From Bacteroidota bacterium (GTDB lineage Bacteria > Bacteroidota > Bacteroidia > AKYH767-A > 2013-40CM-41-45), in the NCBI GenBank assembly GCA_016713765.1, contig JADJON010000001.1, forward strand, positions 1 to 64,000: a stretch of DNA of 64,000 nt, given 5' to 3'. This document shows, in pieces, positions 51,001 to 61,513 of the stretch (position 1 is the first letter of the stretch; the number at the start of each line of letters is the position of its first letter). Below the pieces are notes generated by a model. The model was not told the DNA's origin, did not search any database, and saw only the letters and a list, made by a program, of their open reading frames with translations. The position numbers and the translations under genes were made by a program.

Positions 51001-52933
51001 GCATACGAGACCCCGCCGCTCGCGGTGAGCGTAGCCACGGAGCCCCGGCAAATGGTGTCATTGGGGCCGGCATTTGCCGTGGGCAGTGTGTAGATCGTGA
51101 TCGGCCGCGTTGTGGTCGAGGTACATCCGTCCGCATTGGTGACGGATAACGTCACGACATAATTGCCGGAGGCGTTGTACGTATGCGCCGGTGATGGCAC
51201 ATTGGAACCGTTGCCATCGCCGAAATCCCAATCCCACAAGGTGATGTTGGACGCGCTGCCGTCGTCGAAATTCGCCTGTTCGCCAAAACAAACATTGGTA
51301 GTGGTGAAAGCGGCCGTCGGGCGGTTGTTCGACAAGAGCAGCGACTGCCGCACGGTATCGATACAACCGGTGGCCGTTTGCACGATCAGCATGACGGTGT
51401 AAGTACCGGTCGCGGCATAGGTATGCGTCGGGCTTTGCGCAGCGGATGTTCCGCCGTCGCCGAAGTTCCACGACCAGGAAGTGATGGTTCCACCCACGAT
51501 CGTCGACTGGTCCGTAAAACCGACAGCCAGACTGGTACACGTCTGGGCGATGCTGAAGCCGGCCTGCGGCGCGCCGTTGGCGGGTGTCACATTCACGGTA
51601 TCGCTGTTCGAACAGGTTCCATCGCTGGCGGTGACGGTGTACACACCGGCACCGGCGGTGATGGCCGTGGTCGTCTGGCCGGTATTCCATTGATAGGTAT
51701 AAGCCCCGCTGCCGCCGTAAGCGGAAGCTGTCAGCGTGGCGAAGCTGTTACAGACCACGTTGGCATCGGGGCCGGCATCCACGTCCAGTCCGCGCACGGT
51801 GATGCAGAAGGAATAGATCTGGGAACCGGTGTACGGACAATTGTCGTCGCGTACCGTGACGGTGAAGCAATACGGGATCACGTTCACATCCGCCTGGGTC
51901 GGCGTCCAGCAGAACGTCCCGGTCTCGCGCGGCGCAGGGTGAGCGGTGAAATCTGCGCCGGGGATCGCATAGTCCCAGGTCACGAAGGTGTTCTGGCCGG
52001 CGTCCACGTCGGACGAGAACACATCGAAGCAGGTTTGTTCGCCCGCGCAGATCGTCATCGCGAAGCTGTTGGTACCGTTGATGCCGGTCAGCGTTGGAAT
52101 GATGTTGCTACAGGTAATGACCGTCACCTGGATATCGCGCTCCACGCTGCCGATCAGTACGCCGTTGCGGTACTCTTTCACCAGCACGGCCATGACCGTC
52201 ACCTCGAGATTGGTCGGGGTCATGCAGATATCGCCGGTCTGCGGATTGAACGACATGGCCGGACTCGAGGAGAGCGGCTGGTTCGAAGTAAACGGCGCGA
52301 GGTAAGTCACCGGCGTACCGGCCCGGTCGTAAGGGGGTGATCAGTTGATACACGAGCGAGTCGCCTTCCAGAATCGTACGCGCCGTGGTTGAAGCAGAAC
52401 TGCTGTCCGAGGCAGACGAACGGCACCGGCTTGTTGGAAAACACCGGCGAGTTGTTGCACAGGCCGTTGGTGTTGTCGAGCGTCGCGTAGATATACATCT
52501 GCGTGTTCGACGGATCCTGGATGTTGGTGATGGCGGCATTGCGGCAACAGAGGTTGTAGCTGATGTTCCAGTCGGCACACGGACCGGGCAGGGTGATGAT
52601 GCCGCGGTAGATGTATTCCTGGATGCCGGTGAACGTGCCGCCATTGCAAGTGGTAGCCTGTGCCGCGCAGGCCGGACTGATCTCCTGTCCCGTTCCGGCG
52701 ATCTGAAAGATCTCGACCGAGTCGGCCTGAAAACACGATGACTGGAAGACGATGAAGGCACCGGTGTCGGCATCGATACCGGCGCAGTCGCGGTAGAAAG
52801 AAAGGGTGATCTCGTAGCTGTTCCCGCCAAGACATTGATACGTCAGGTCGGAGCCCATGGAATGACTTCCGAAAGCCGTCTTGCTCAAAAGCAAAGTCAG
52901 CAGCAAGGAAAACAGCCTGGCCGGGAAGCGCAT
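48060..52933 (-). CDS. Giant SprB/PKD-repeat surface protein with T9SS type B sorting domain, frameshifted
   Basis: Four overlapping frames join into one protein of about 1,625 residues. It begins MRFPARLFSLLLTLLLSKTAFGSHSMGSDLTYQCLGGNSYEI, a signal peptide followed by the conserved N-terminal cysteine-rich domain shared with the downstream paralogue. Next are PKD domains (WSWNFGDGGTSAAQSPTHTY, WDWDFGDGNGSNVPSPAHTY), SprB-like repeats (VAVTDSNGCISRD, VTLTAGGGTPVYAVTW) and the CHU_C/type B domain near the end (YIPNAFTPNGDGKNDGF, EYEMWIIDRWGREIYHS, HKFIGHVTLVR). Breaks lie near 52320-52370, 49995 and 48800. Probably a gliding or adhesion protein. Confidence 0.85.
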
Positions 52934-53789
52934 GATCGAACTGGGTGCAGTAGCCGGTAAAAGCGGAAACTATCGGCTAGAGCGGTAATGATTTGGCTCC
53001 GCAACTTAGCCCTTTTCTGCCGGATTTGCTTGGAATTGAGGTGAATAAGTGAGGTTTAAAGGTCAATTTTCAACAAAAAAGAAGGTTTTAATAATCAAAA
53101 TCTGTTTTTAATCGTATTTCATCAAATCCACGGGATCCAACGCAACCATGATACCGTGACCCCTACGGGGCCGAAATAAAAAATGAATTCATTTTGCAAG
53201 GATACCGTGACCCCTACGGGGTCATCGTTATGTGATCGACTGGCGTTAGGTAAATCCACCCGCCCAGGCATGCCTGGGCAGGCTACAGCCAAGAGCAAAC
53301 TGTTTACTGTTCACTGCCTGCCGCCTACTGCCTACTGCCTACTGCTCTCAGAAGCGGATCTGCAGTTCGTTACTCCCTATCCGTCCCGTGTTCCCTCGTC
53401 GCATCAACTCTCTTTCATTGTTGTACGCAGGGAGCGCCTCACTCACCCGGGGCTAGCCTGCAACGTTCCGGCTTCGACTCAGCGGGGACCTGCATGCCGC
53501 AATTCCAGGCTGCATCCCCGATGAACTCTTTATACGACCCCGATCGGCTAGGATACTGTGACCCCTACGGGGTCATCGAAATGCAATTCCATTGCGATAT
53601 ATCCCAATGGAAGGATTATGAGACCCCTATGGGGTCATCGTTATATGATCGACTGGCGTTACGTAAATCCGCCTGCCCAAGCATGCCTGGGCAGGCTACA
53701 GCAAAAGCAAACTGTTTACTATTTACTGTTCACTGTTCACTGTTCGTCTACGCTAAGGCTTCGGCAGGCGGTTCACTATTGCTCCTGCC
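52934..53789. other. Repeat-rich intergenic region between the two PKD genes
   Basis: No gene. Four copies of a GACCCCTACGGGGTC-type palindrome (near 53157, 53210, 53559, 53625), two copies of a longer unit TCGTTATGTGATCGACTGGC-type followed by CCCAGGCATGCCTGGGCAGG, and heptameric runs (CCTACTG at 53310-53345; TTCACTG at 53715-53745). The first 190 bp is AT-rich and may hold the promoter of the minus-strand gene on its left. Confidence 0.6.
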
Positions 53790-56700
53790 TCACCTCACCA
53801 ACGTCACATGCCCGATGAACCGGTGCTTGCGTTGCCGGATATCGAGGACGTCGATGACGTATTCGTAGACGTCGTTCTGGCAGGTGGGATCGCCTCCGTA
53901 CACGGAGCCGTCCCAGGGTTTGTCGAAACGGTTGGAATAAAAGATCTCGCGGCCCCAGCGGTCGATGATCCACATGTTGTATTCCAATACGCCTTCCCCG
54001 ATCGCGATGAAGCCGTCGTTCTTTCCGTCTCCGTTCGGCGTGAACGCGTTGGGAATGTAGAGCGTGAACTCGGGTTCGATCCGTACGATGCCATAGATGG
54101 TATCCGGACAACCGCCTTCGCTGGTCACGATGAGCTGTACGACGTAGTTACCGCTATCCGCATAATGATGAACAGGAAACTGTTCGCCGGAAGCTGTGCT
54201 GCCATCGCCGAAATTCCATTCCCAGCTCACAGCGTCGGTACTGATGTCGCTGAACTCAACGACCGGCGTGAAGATGGAGATCGTATCGGCCGATTGCTGG
54301 AAGCCGGCTTGCGGGTAACCCCACACCTGCACCGCCTGTTCGATCGTCTGAGTTGCCACGCAGCCCTGGTCGGAGGTGATGGTAAGCGTTACATCGTATG
54401 TCCCGGGTGTAACGTAGGTATGAGTAGGCGCAGGGTCGGTGGAGGTGACATTATCATCCAGGTCCCAGTAATAGGTTGAACCCGCCGGCGGATCGATCAG
54501 GTTTGAAAAGTCGACCGATACGGGCGTGCATCCTTCGATGTTCTCCGGCGTGAACTGGACGACCGGCAAGGGATGCACGTCGATGTAAACAGAATCGGTT
54601 ACCGGCGGACTGCAACCATCGGTGGCGATCACCACGAAGAGCGAATCGTTCAAGGGTTGGATGACCGAGGATGCGCCGTTGATGGCACCATCGTTCCAAC
54701 TATAAGCATATGGCCCGCCGTTACCACCGGTCACCTCCGCACTCAGGAGCGCGGAATCGCCTCCGCAAATGATTGGAAGCTCCGCCACGCTCAGTTGCAA
54801 AGGCGGATAGACCACGACCTCGACCTCCTGCGGCGCTGTCGAGCATCCGTTGGCATCGGTCACCACGACGGAAAAGGTCGTTGTCGTATCAAGCGTAACA
54901 GCCAGCGAGTCGTTGACGGTTCCCTCGTTCCAGGTGAAGCTGAACGGACTCGTACCTCCGCTGGCCGATGCGGTGAGGAGGGCTTCTTGTCCGATGCAGA
55001 TCGGTGCCGGTCCTTCGACGAACAATTCCACCGGAAACGGATCATCCACGATCGCCGAACCGGTCGCGGTGCAACCCAGCAGGTCGGTCACCATGACGGT
55101 ATACAATCCCGCCGGAACATTGTTCAGGCTTGCGCTGGTCGCATTGTTCGACCAGAGATACTGATAACCTCCATTGCCGCCGGCTGCCGTGACGGCCGCG
55201 ACACCATCGGCCGCGCCGCTGCAAGAGACTCCCGCAGCAACGATAGTCAGAGTAACGGGATCCGGTTGCGTAACCGTCAGCGTATCGCTGGTGATGCAAC
55301 CAAGGCTGTCGGTGATGGTGACGATGTGCTGGCCCGCTGCCAGTCCGCTCGCAGTATCGTTGGCAATGCCCGAGGGCAACCAGTCGAACTCGTACGGACC
55401 CGTCCCACCGGCAGCGGCGATGAAGGCTTGTCCGTCGCTACCGCCATTACACGATACAGGCGCAGTCGAACCCGACACACTTACCGGTTGCGGTTGCGTG
55501 ACAGTCGCGCTGCCGAGTATCGTACAGCCGTGCGCATCCGTAACGGTAACCGAATATACTCCTGCAGGAATCCCTGAATTGATGTTGCCGGTATGTCCGC
55601 CGGGCGACCATACCGCCTGGTAACCCGGAGTGCCGCCGGAAACGGAGAAGCTCACGGAACCATCCGAATAACCCGCGCAACTGGCAGGACGTGCACCGGT
55701 GATGATCGACAAGGCCGTGGGTTGGATCACCTGTACGGTATCCAGTGCGCTGCAACCATTGACATCGGTGACCGTCACCGGATACGTTCCTGCCGAAAGT
55801 CCGCTTACCGTATCATTGGCAACACCGCCCGGCCAGGAATAGGTGAACGGCCCGTTACCTGAAACGATGTTGGCGACCGCGCTTCCGTCCGCTCCGCCGA
55901 AGCAGGAGACGTTTTGCACAACCGAAGCGGTGATGACCGGAGCACCGGTGTTGGAGATGGTGGCTACCTGCGTCGAGGTGCATCCGTTCGCGTCGGTCGC
56001 GGTAACGGTATAACCGCCCGCATACAAACCGTTGACCGTCGCGCCGACTCCGCCGCCGGGTGTCCAGCTGTAAGTATATCCGCCAACACCGCCGGATGCC
56101 AGTGCATTCACACTGCCGTTGGCCACGCCGCAGGTCGCTGCCGTTGAACCGGTGCTGACGGATACAGGTGTCGGTTCGGTCAAGTTCACCGAAGCAGTAG
56201 TCAGACAACCGTTCGCGTCAAGGACCGTGACATTGTATAAGCCGGCAGCCAGCCCGCTGACATTGGCCGAGGTGGCATTTCCCGGAAGCCAGTTGTAGGT
56301 ATAGCCTGCCGTACCGCCATTCACACTCGCAGAGACCGATCCGGTCGCGCTGCCATTACACAATGTCGGCACCGCGCTGGCGTTGGCTTGCAATACCGTT
56401 GGTTGCTGGATGACCGTAGTGGTTGTAATGGTACAACCGTTATAGTCCGTTGCCGTTACCGTATAGGTTCCGGCCGGAAGGGAAGAAATACTTGCACCCG
56501 AATGATTCCCCGGACTCCAGGTGTAGGTATATCCGGGAATTCCTCCGCCTGCATTCGCGTTAAGCGTTCCGTTGGTGAAACCGTTGCAGGCCACATCGGT
56601 GGCGGACGCGGCGATCGTCAAAGCCGCTGGCTCATTTACCTGAGCATAGGCGGTATCCGAACAACCGTTGACATCCGTAACGATGACCGAATAGGCACCG

Positions 56701-59609
56701 GCCGTCAGACCACCAGCCACTGCAGCACTTCCGCCGGAGGGTGACCAGGTATAACCATATGGTCCGGTTCCACCAGTGACCTGACTCGTCGCAACACCAT
56801 CGGCCGCACCGTTGCAGCGGGCGGAATCGGCGGTTGCCGAGAGAACGGGCAATTCGTTCACTACTACCGTGACCACATCCGTATCGGTGCATCCGTTCGC
56901 ATCGGTCACGAGAACCGTATAATCCGATGTCGTATCGGGGGTGATGGTGGTGGTCGCAGTGCCGACCCCAATTGGTTGCCAATCGTAAAGAACGCCTCCG
57001 CTTGCGGTGAGTGTGGCGGAGGAGCCGAAGCAGACTGCCTGATTCGTGCCGGCATCCGCGATCGGCAGCGGATAAACGGTAACAAGTATGGAATCGCTGG
57101 CCGCGCAACCCTGCGCATTCGTAACGGTAACAGTATAAGCGGTGGTGGCGGAGGGATTGACGGTGATCACCGAATCCGTCATGCCGCCCGGTGTCCAATC
57201 ATAGCTGACGCCGCCGCTGGTTCCAAACGTTGCGTTTCCGCCATCGCAATACGCGGGGTCCGGACCCAGATCGGGAGTCGGCACCGGATACACGATCACG
57301 GGCTGCGCGACCGAACTGGTACAACCATCGGCCGTGGTGACCGTCAGTACTGCGTTATAGGTTCCTGTATCCGCATAGGTATACGAAGGCGAACTCAGTG
57401 TACTGCCGGTTCCGTCACCGAACGTCCAATTCCAACTGGAAATAGTTTGTGTCGAGACCGACTGATCGGAGAAAACGCTCGGAGCGCCTAAACATACAGG
57501 AGGTGCCGTGAAGTCGGCAACCGGCAAAGGATAAACGATCACATCCACCTGGCTGGTGCCTGTGCAACCCTGTACATTCGTTACGGTAACGGTGTAGGAG
57601 GTTGTCGTAGTTGGATTAACCGTGATCACCGAATCACTCATGCCACCGGGTGTCCAGGCATACGTGCCGCCACCGGTTGCGGTGAAGCTGGCGCTTCCGC
57701 CGTCGCAATACGCGACATCCGGACCGAGGTTCGGCGCAGGAAGCGGATGGACGACAACCGTCTGTGAAATGGTACTGGTACAACCGGCTGCGTTCGTGAT
57801 AGTGAGGTTGGCCGTGTATGATCCCGTATCGGCGTAGGTATGTGTGGGTGAGGCTGCGCCGGAGGTCGTGCCGTCTCCGAAGATCCACTGCCAGGTGGTG
57901 ATCGCGGGATTGGAAACGGATTGATCAGTAAACGAGGTACTGGAACCGAAGCAAACGGGCGGAGCAGTGAACGCGGCCGTTGGTAATTCCGGAGTAAGCG
58001 TTACGGCCTGCGTGATCGTATCACTGCAACCGCCGGGGGTCTGCACGATCAGGGTGACGTTGTAGGTACCGGGTGCGCTGTAAGTATGCGTCGGGTTCTG
58101 TATCGCTGCGGTTGTGCCATCGCCGAAGTTCCATTGGTAACCGCTAAAACCGCCGACCGACACGGACGATTGGTCGGTAAACGTCGCGATCGTGCCGGTG
58201 CAATCGTCGGTGAAACTGAAAGCCGCTACCGGATTCGGGCTTCCGCCGGCTACTACGACCGTATCCCGACCCGTACAACCTCCTCCGGTCGCGGTAACAA
58301 TATAGGTGCCCGCACCGACTGTGATCGAAGAAGTTGTTTGTCCGGAACTCCAGGAATAGGTGTAAGGCCCGTTCACACCGGTAATCGTCGCGTTGAGTGT
58401 CGCCTGGGTCGCACCGGATGTGCAACCGAGTGCGACATCCGGCCCTGCATTCACGGCAAGTCCGTTGACACTGATGCAATAGGCGAACGTCTGGCTTCCT
58501 GCATACGGACAGTTGTCATCCTGCACCGTGACAGTGAAGCAATAGGGTACCGTCGAGATGTCAGCAGCCGACGGAGTCCAACAGAACGTACCGGATTCCC
58601 GCGTGCCGGGAGTGGTCACGAAGGTCGCGCCGGGGATGGAAAAGTCCCAGCTCAGGGTCGTGTTTTGCGCAGCATCGGCATCCGACGAGAAGACGTTGAA
58701 GCAAAGCTGCGAACCGGCACAGACGGAAGTCGCGAAACTATTGGTTCCGTTAATGCCGGAGACCGACGGAATGATGTTGCTGCAGTTGATGACCGTCACC
58801 TGGATGTCGCGTTCGACACTTCCAATCAGGACGCCGTTCCGGTACTCGTTCACGAGCACGGCCATGACCGTGACCTCGAGGTTGGTGGGCGTCATGCAGA
58901 TGTCGCCCGTGGCCGGATTAAAAGTCATCGCCGGGCTGGAGCTGAGCGGATTCAACGCGTTAAACGGCGCGAGGTAGGTGACGCCGAGTCCGGCCTGATC
59001 CAGGGGCGTGATCATTTGGTAAACCAGTGAATCGCCATCAGGATCGTAGGCTCCGTGGTTGAAACAGAATTGCTGTCCAAGACAAACGAAGGGGACCGGC
59101 TTGTTCGAGAACACCGGCGAGTTATTGCAAATGCCCGAAGTATTATCCAAGGTGGCGAAGATGTACATCAGCGAATTCGCCGGCAGGTTGATGTTGGTGA
59201 TCGCCGCATTTCGACAACAGAGATTGTAGCTGAACGTCCAGTCGGCGCAAGGACCGGGGAGCGTAACCGTACCGGTATAGACGTATTCCTGAATGCCGGT
59301 GTACGTGCCGCCGCTGCAAGTCGTAACCTCCGTAGAGCAAATCGGCGTAATCTCCTGACCCGTACCGGGGATGGGGTCCAGGGTGATGTAAAAAGCCGGA
59401 TAACACGAAGACTGAATGAGAATGTCAGCCCATCCGTCGGCTGGAACACCGACACAGTCGCGATAAAACGATAAGGTTACCTGATAGGTATTGCCGCCCA
59501 GACATTGATAGGTCAGATCGGACCCCATCGAATGACTGGCAGATGATCGCTGAACCGAAAAGAGTAACAGCGAAAGTGAAAACCAAAACGCAAGGCGTTT
59601 TAGGAACAT
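53790..59609 (-). CDS. Giant SprB/PKD-repeat surface protein with T9SS type B sorting domain
   Basis: 1,939 residues, uninterrupted. Signal peptide MFLKRLAFWFSLSLLLFSVQ, then the same N-terminal domain as its neighbour (SHSMGSDLTYQCLGGNTYQVTLSFYRDC). Residues about 440-800 carry four PKD-like domains (YQWNFGDGTTAAIQNPTHTY and relatives). Residues about 830-1640 are SprB-like repeats of about 80 residues (SYSVTVTDVNGC-type ends). Two further PKD-like units follow. The C-terminal 90 residues are the CHU_C domain (YIPNAFTPNGDGKNDGF, WIIDRWGREIFYS, FIGHVTLVR). Secreted through T9SS and probably attached as a gliding or adhesin filament. Confidence 0.92.
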   Translation of the reverse strand: MFLKRLAFWFSLSLLLFSVQRSSASHSMGSDLTYQCLGGNTYQVTLSFYRDCVGVPADGWADILIQSSCYPAFYITLDPIPGTGQEITPICSTEVTTCSGGTYTGIQEYVYTGTVTLPGPCADWTFSYNLCCRNAAITNINLPANSLMYIFATLDNTSGICNNSPVFSNKPVPFVCLGQQFCFNHGAYDPDGDSLVYQMITPLDQAGLGVTYLAPFNALNPLSSSPAMTFNPATGDICMTPTNLEVTVMAVLVNEYRNGVLIGSVERDIQVTVINCSNIIPSVSGINGTNSFATSVCAGSQLCFNVFSSDADAAQNTTLSWDFSIPGATFVTTPGTRESGTFCWTPSAADISTVPYCFTVTVQDDNCPYAGSQTFAYCISVNGLAVNAGPDVALGCTSGATQATLNATITGVNGPYTYSWSSGQTTSSITVGAGTYIVTATGGGCTGRDTVVVAGGSPNPVAAFSFTDDCTGTIATFTDQSSVSVGGFSGYQWNFGDGTTAAIQNPTHTYSAPGTYNVTLIVQTPGGCSDTITQAVTLTPELPTAAFTAPPVCFGSSTSFTDQSVSNPAITTWQWIFGDGTTSGAASPTHTYADTGSYTANLTITNAAGCTSTISQTVVVHPLPAPNLGPDVAYCDGGSASFTATGGGTYAWTPGGMSDSVITVNPTTTTSYTVTVTNVQGCTGTSQVDVIVYPLPVADFTAPPVCLGAPSVFSDQSVSTQTISSWNWTFGDGTGSTLSSPSYTYADTGTYNAVLTVTTADGCTSSVAQPVIVYPVPTPDLGPDPAYCDGGNATFGTSGGVSYDWTPGGMTDSVITVNPSATTAYTVTVTNAQGCAASDSILVTVYPLPIADAGTNQAVCFGSSATLTASGGVLYDWQPIGVGTATTTITPDTTSDYTVLVTDANGCTDTDVVTVVVNELPVLSATADSARCNGAADGVATSQVTGGTGPYGYTWSPSGGSAAVAGGLTAGAYSVIVTDVNGCSDTAYAQVNEPAALTIAASATDVACNGFTNGTLNANAGGGIPGYTYTWSPGNHSGASISSLPAGTYTVTATDYNGCTITTTTVIQQPTVLQANASAVPTLCNGSATGSVSASVNGGTAGYTYNWLPGNATSANVSGLAAGLYNVTVLDANGCLTTASVNLTEPTPVSVSTGSTAATCGVANGSVNALASGGVGGYTYSWTPGGGVGATVNGLYAGGYTVTATDANGCTSTQVATISNTGAPVITASVVQNVSCFGGADGSAVANIVSGNGPFTYSWPGGVANDTVSGLSAGTYPVTVTDVNGCSALDTVQVIQPTALSIITGARPASCAGYSDGSVSFSVSGGTPGYQAVWSPGGHTGNINSGIPAGVYSVTVTDAHGCTILGSATVTQPQPVSVSGSTAPVSCNGGSDGQAFIAAAGGTGPYEFDWLPSGIANDTASGLAAGQHIVTITDSLGCITSDTLTVTQPDPVTLTIVAAGVSCSGAADGVAAVTAAGGNGGYQYLWSNNATSASLNNVPAGLYTVMVTDLLGCTATGSAIVDDPFPVELFVEGPAPICIGQEALLTASASGGTSPFSFTWNEGTVNDSLAVTLDTTTTFSVVVTDANGCSTAPQEVEVVVYPPLQLSVAELPIICGGDSALLSAEVTGGNGGPYAYSWNDGAINGASSVIQPLNDSLFVVIATDGCSPPVTDSVYIDVHPLPVVQFTPENIEGCTPVSVDFSNLIDPPAGSTYYWDLDDNVTSTDPAPTHTYVTPGTYDVTLTITSDQGCVATQTIEQAVQVWGYPQAGFQQSADTISIFTPVVEFSDISTDAVSWEWNFGDGSTASGEQFPVHHYADSGNYVVQLIVTSEGGCPDTIYGIVRIEPEFTLYIPNAFTPNGDGKNDGFIAIGEGVLEYNMWIIDRWGREIFYSNRFDKPWDGSVYGGDPTCQNDVYEYVIDVLDIRQRKHRFIGHVTLVR

Positions 59610-59915
59610 GGAAATTACTTAAGTCCTGTGTGCAGAGGAATAAGCAAGCTGCCTTGAAAAATCGTTGATGCACATAGGTAAAGAAACTATGAATTGGAAG
59701 CAAGGTGCCTAAAATGAACAAAAGAGCTAATGGCAAGTTTTAATAATCAATTCTTGCATGAGGAGGTTTTATCTCATACAACTTCAAGAATGATAAAAAA
59801 ACTCTTCGGCGAATTGAACGAAATTGTCGGTATAGTTGTACGATGAACAGGAATGATTGGAATAATACGGTATCAATTCCAATGGTTCGACCTGCACCAA
59901 TTTTCTTCCTTGAGC
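59610..59915. other. Intergenic region before the PKD gene
   Basis: No supported coding frame. The part next to 59609 is the upstream side of the giant gene. No clear promoter motif could be assigned. Confidence 0.4.
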
Positions 59916-61502
59916 CTATCGCACTATCATCATATTTCGCACCTGTTGCAAAGATTCGTTCTGGAGTCGCAGGTGATAGATACCTGCTGCGAGGCCGGGG
60001 TTTTCGAAATCGGCTTCATACGTACCGGCCGGAAGTTCTGTATTGACCAGAGTATTGACCAATTGACCTTCCGGATTAAAGACCTGAACCAGTGTATGTC
60101 CGCCCATGGAGGTATACTTCACGCGCGTACGCTCCACAAAGGGATTCGGATAATTTGACACGAGCGACTCGCCGGCTTTCTGGTTGAGTTCGTTGATTCC
60201 GACGGTACATGCATTTCCATTTACCACCGGTAGCAACTGGAAATTCTGCAGCATGATCTGGTTCAGATCCGCCGCCGGTACGCATAACCACTGGTTGAGG
60301 ACCGTAGCATAAACCGATCGGAAGTCGTATTGCATCGCGACATTATCGTTCGAGGTCACGGTAGCCGGAATGATCGGGTTGCTGCCCAGCATACCGGGTT
60401 GCACGTTGGGGCCAAACAAGAACATAGGCGCAGCGGCGCCGTGATCGGTTCCGGTACTGCCGTTCGACTTGATCCTTCTGCCGAATTCGGAGAATGTAAA
60501 GCCCAGGACACGATCACCGATGTTGAGAAAATCGAGGTCAGCGCAAAAGGCGGAGATTGCTTCCGACACCCGTCCAAGCAGGGTCGCATGCGTACCCGTC
60601 GTGGGATCGGCTGCATCGACTTGCAGGCTATGCGTGTCGAAACCACCCATGCTGACCAGGTAGATCTTGGTCTTGAGTCCCCCGGCGATCAGTCGAGCAA
60701 CGATCTTGAGCTGGTCGGCGAGTGAATTGGTGCCATCCGGCGGATAAGCCGGCGACTGCTGCGTAATGTTGTCGGCTGCATCGGTGATGACACTGGCGTA
60801 AGCCATCGACTGCTGCGCGATCGTCCGGATATACGTGAGCTCCCGACCGTACAGGTTCGCGGGAGCCGGGTCCTGGATTCCGTTGATCAGATTGTAAAAG
60901 TTGGTCGGGTCGGTGATTGTCATGCCCATTCCGACCGTTGGTCCTTGCAAAGCCAGGGAAACACTGGTTCCGATCTGCAAGGCCAGTGGATCCGGCATGG
61001 TCGGATTCGGGTAGCCGGTGGGGAAGTTGGGATACTCGTAATTGAGGTAGCGACCCAGCCAACCGGTATTGAGCACCTGGCTACTGTCGGATGCGGTCAA
61101 CCAGATATCCGTCGCACGAAAGTGCGAGAAGTTGGGAGACGGATAACTCACGCCTTGCACGATGGCCAGCTTTCCGTCATTGAACAGATTCTGCATCCCG
61201 CCCATGGCCGGATGAAGTCCGGTGCCTGTGATCCCGTTGAGTGAGAGGACCGCCGTATCGGGGATGAGTATGTTCGGTCGTGCCAGCGAAAGGTTGGCAT
61301 ACTGATCGAGCGGAATGACCGTGTTCAAACCGTCGTTGCCGCCGGTGAGTTGAACCAGCACGAGGACGTGGTCGTCGATCGTCGATGCCGCCAGCGACTG
61401 CAACAAAGGCGATGCTGCAAAGGAACGGAACGAGAATCCGTTGATCAGCGAAGGAATGGTGGCCGATGCAGCCAGCGATTGGAGAAACTGTTTTCTTTTC
61501 AT
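59916..61502 (-). CDS. DUF1501 family protein with T9SS type A sorting domain
   Basis: 528 residues. A KRKQFLQSLAASATIPSL N-terminus resembles a Tat/Sec-type export signal with SRR-FL-like wording weakly conserved. The body has the DUF1501 pattern: VLVLVQLTGGNDGLNTVIPLDQYANL, LHPAMGGMQNLFNDGKLAIVQGV, MGGFDTHSLQ, VLGFTFSEFGRRIKSNGSTGTDHGAAAPMFLFG. That is an alkaline-phosphatase/sulfatase-like fold. The last 80 residues are a T9SS type A domain (SNYPNPFVERTRVKYTS, LAAGIYHLRLQNESLQQVRNMMIV). Usually encoded next to DUF1800 proteins, as here, 12 bases downstream of one. Confidence 0.88.
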   Translation of the reverse strand: MKRKQFLQSLAASATIPSLINGFSFRSFAASPLLQSLAASTIDDHVLVLVQLTGGNDGLNTVIPLDQYANLSLARPNILIPDTAVLSLNGITGTGLHPAMGGMQNLFNDGKLAIVQGVSYPSPNFSHFRATDIWLTASDSSQVLNTGWLGRYLNYEYPNFPTGYPNPTMPDPLALQIGTSVSLALQGPTVGMGMTITDPTNFYNLINGIQDPAPANLYGRELTYIRTIAQQSMAYASVITDAADNITQQSPAYPPDGTNSLADQLKIVARLIAGGLKTKIYLVSMGGFDTHSLQVDAADPTTGTHATLLGRVSEAISAFCADLDFLNIGDRVLGFTFSEFGRRIKSNGSTGTDHGAAAPMFLFGPNVQPGMLGSNPIIPATVTSNDNVAMQYDFRSVYATVLNQWLCVPAADLNQIMLQNFQLLPVVNGNACTVGINELNQKAGESLVSNYPNPFVERTRVKYTSMGGHTLVQVFNPEGQLVNTLVNTELPAGTYEADFENPGLAAGIYHLRLQNESLQQVRNMMIVR

Positions 61503-61513
61503 GGCCAGCGCTG

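Noticed and set aside
50730..59030. Many long plus-strand open frames opposite the PKD genes
   Set aside because: They are shadows of GC-rich, repeat-coding minus-strand genes: no start signals, no family features and composition explained by the opposite codons.
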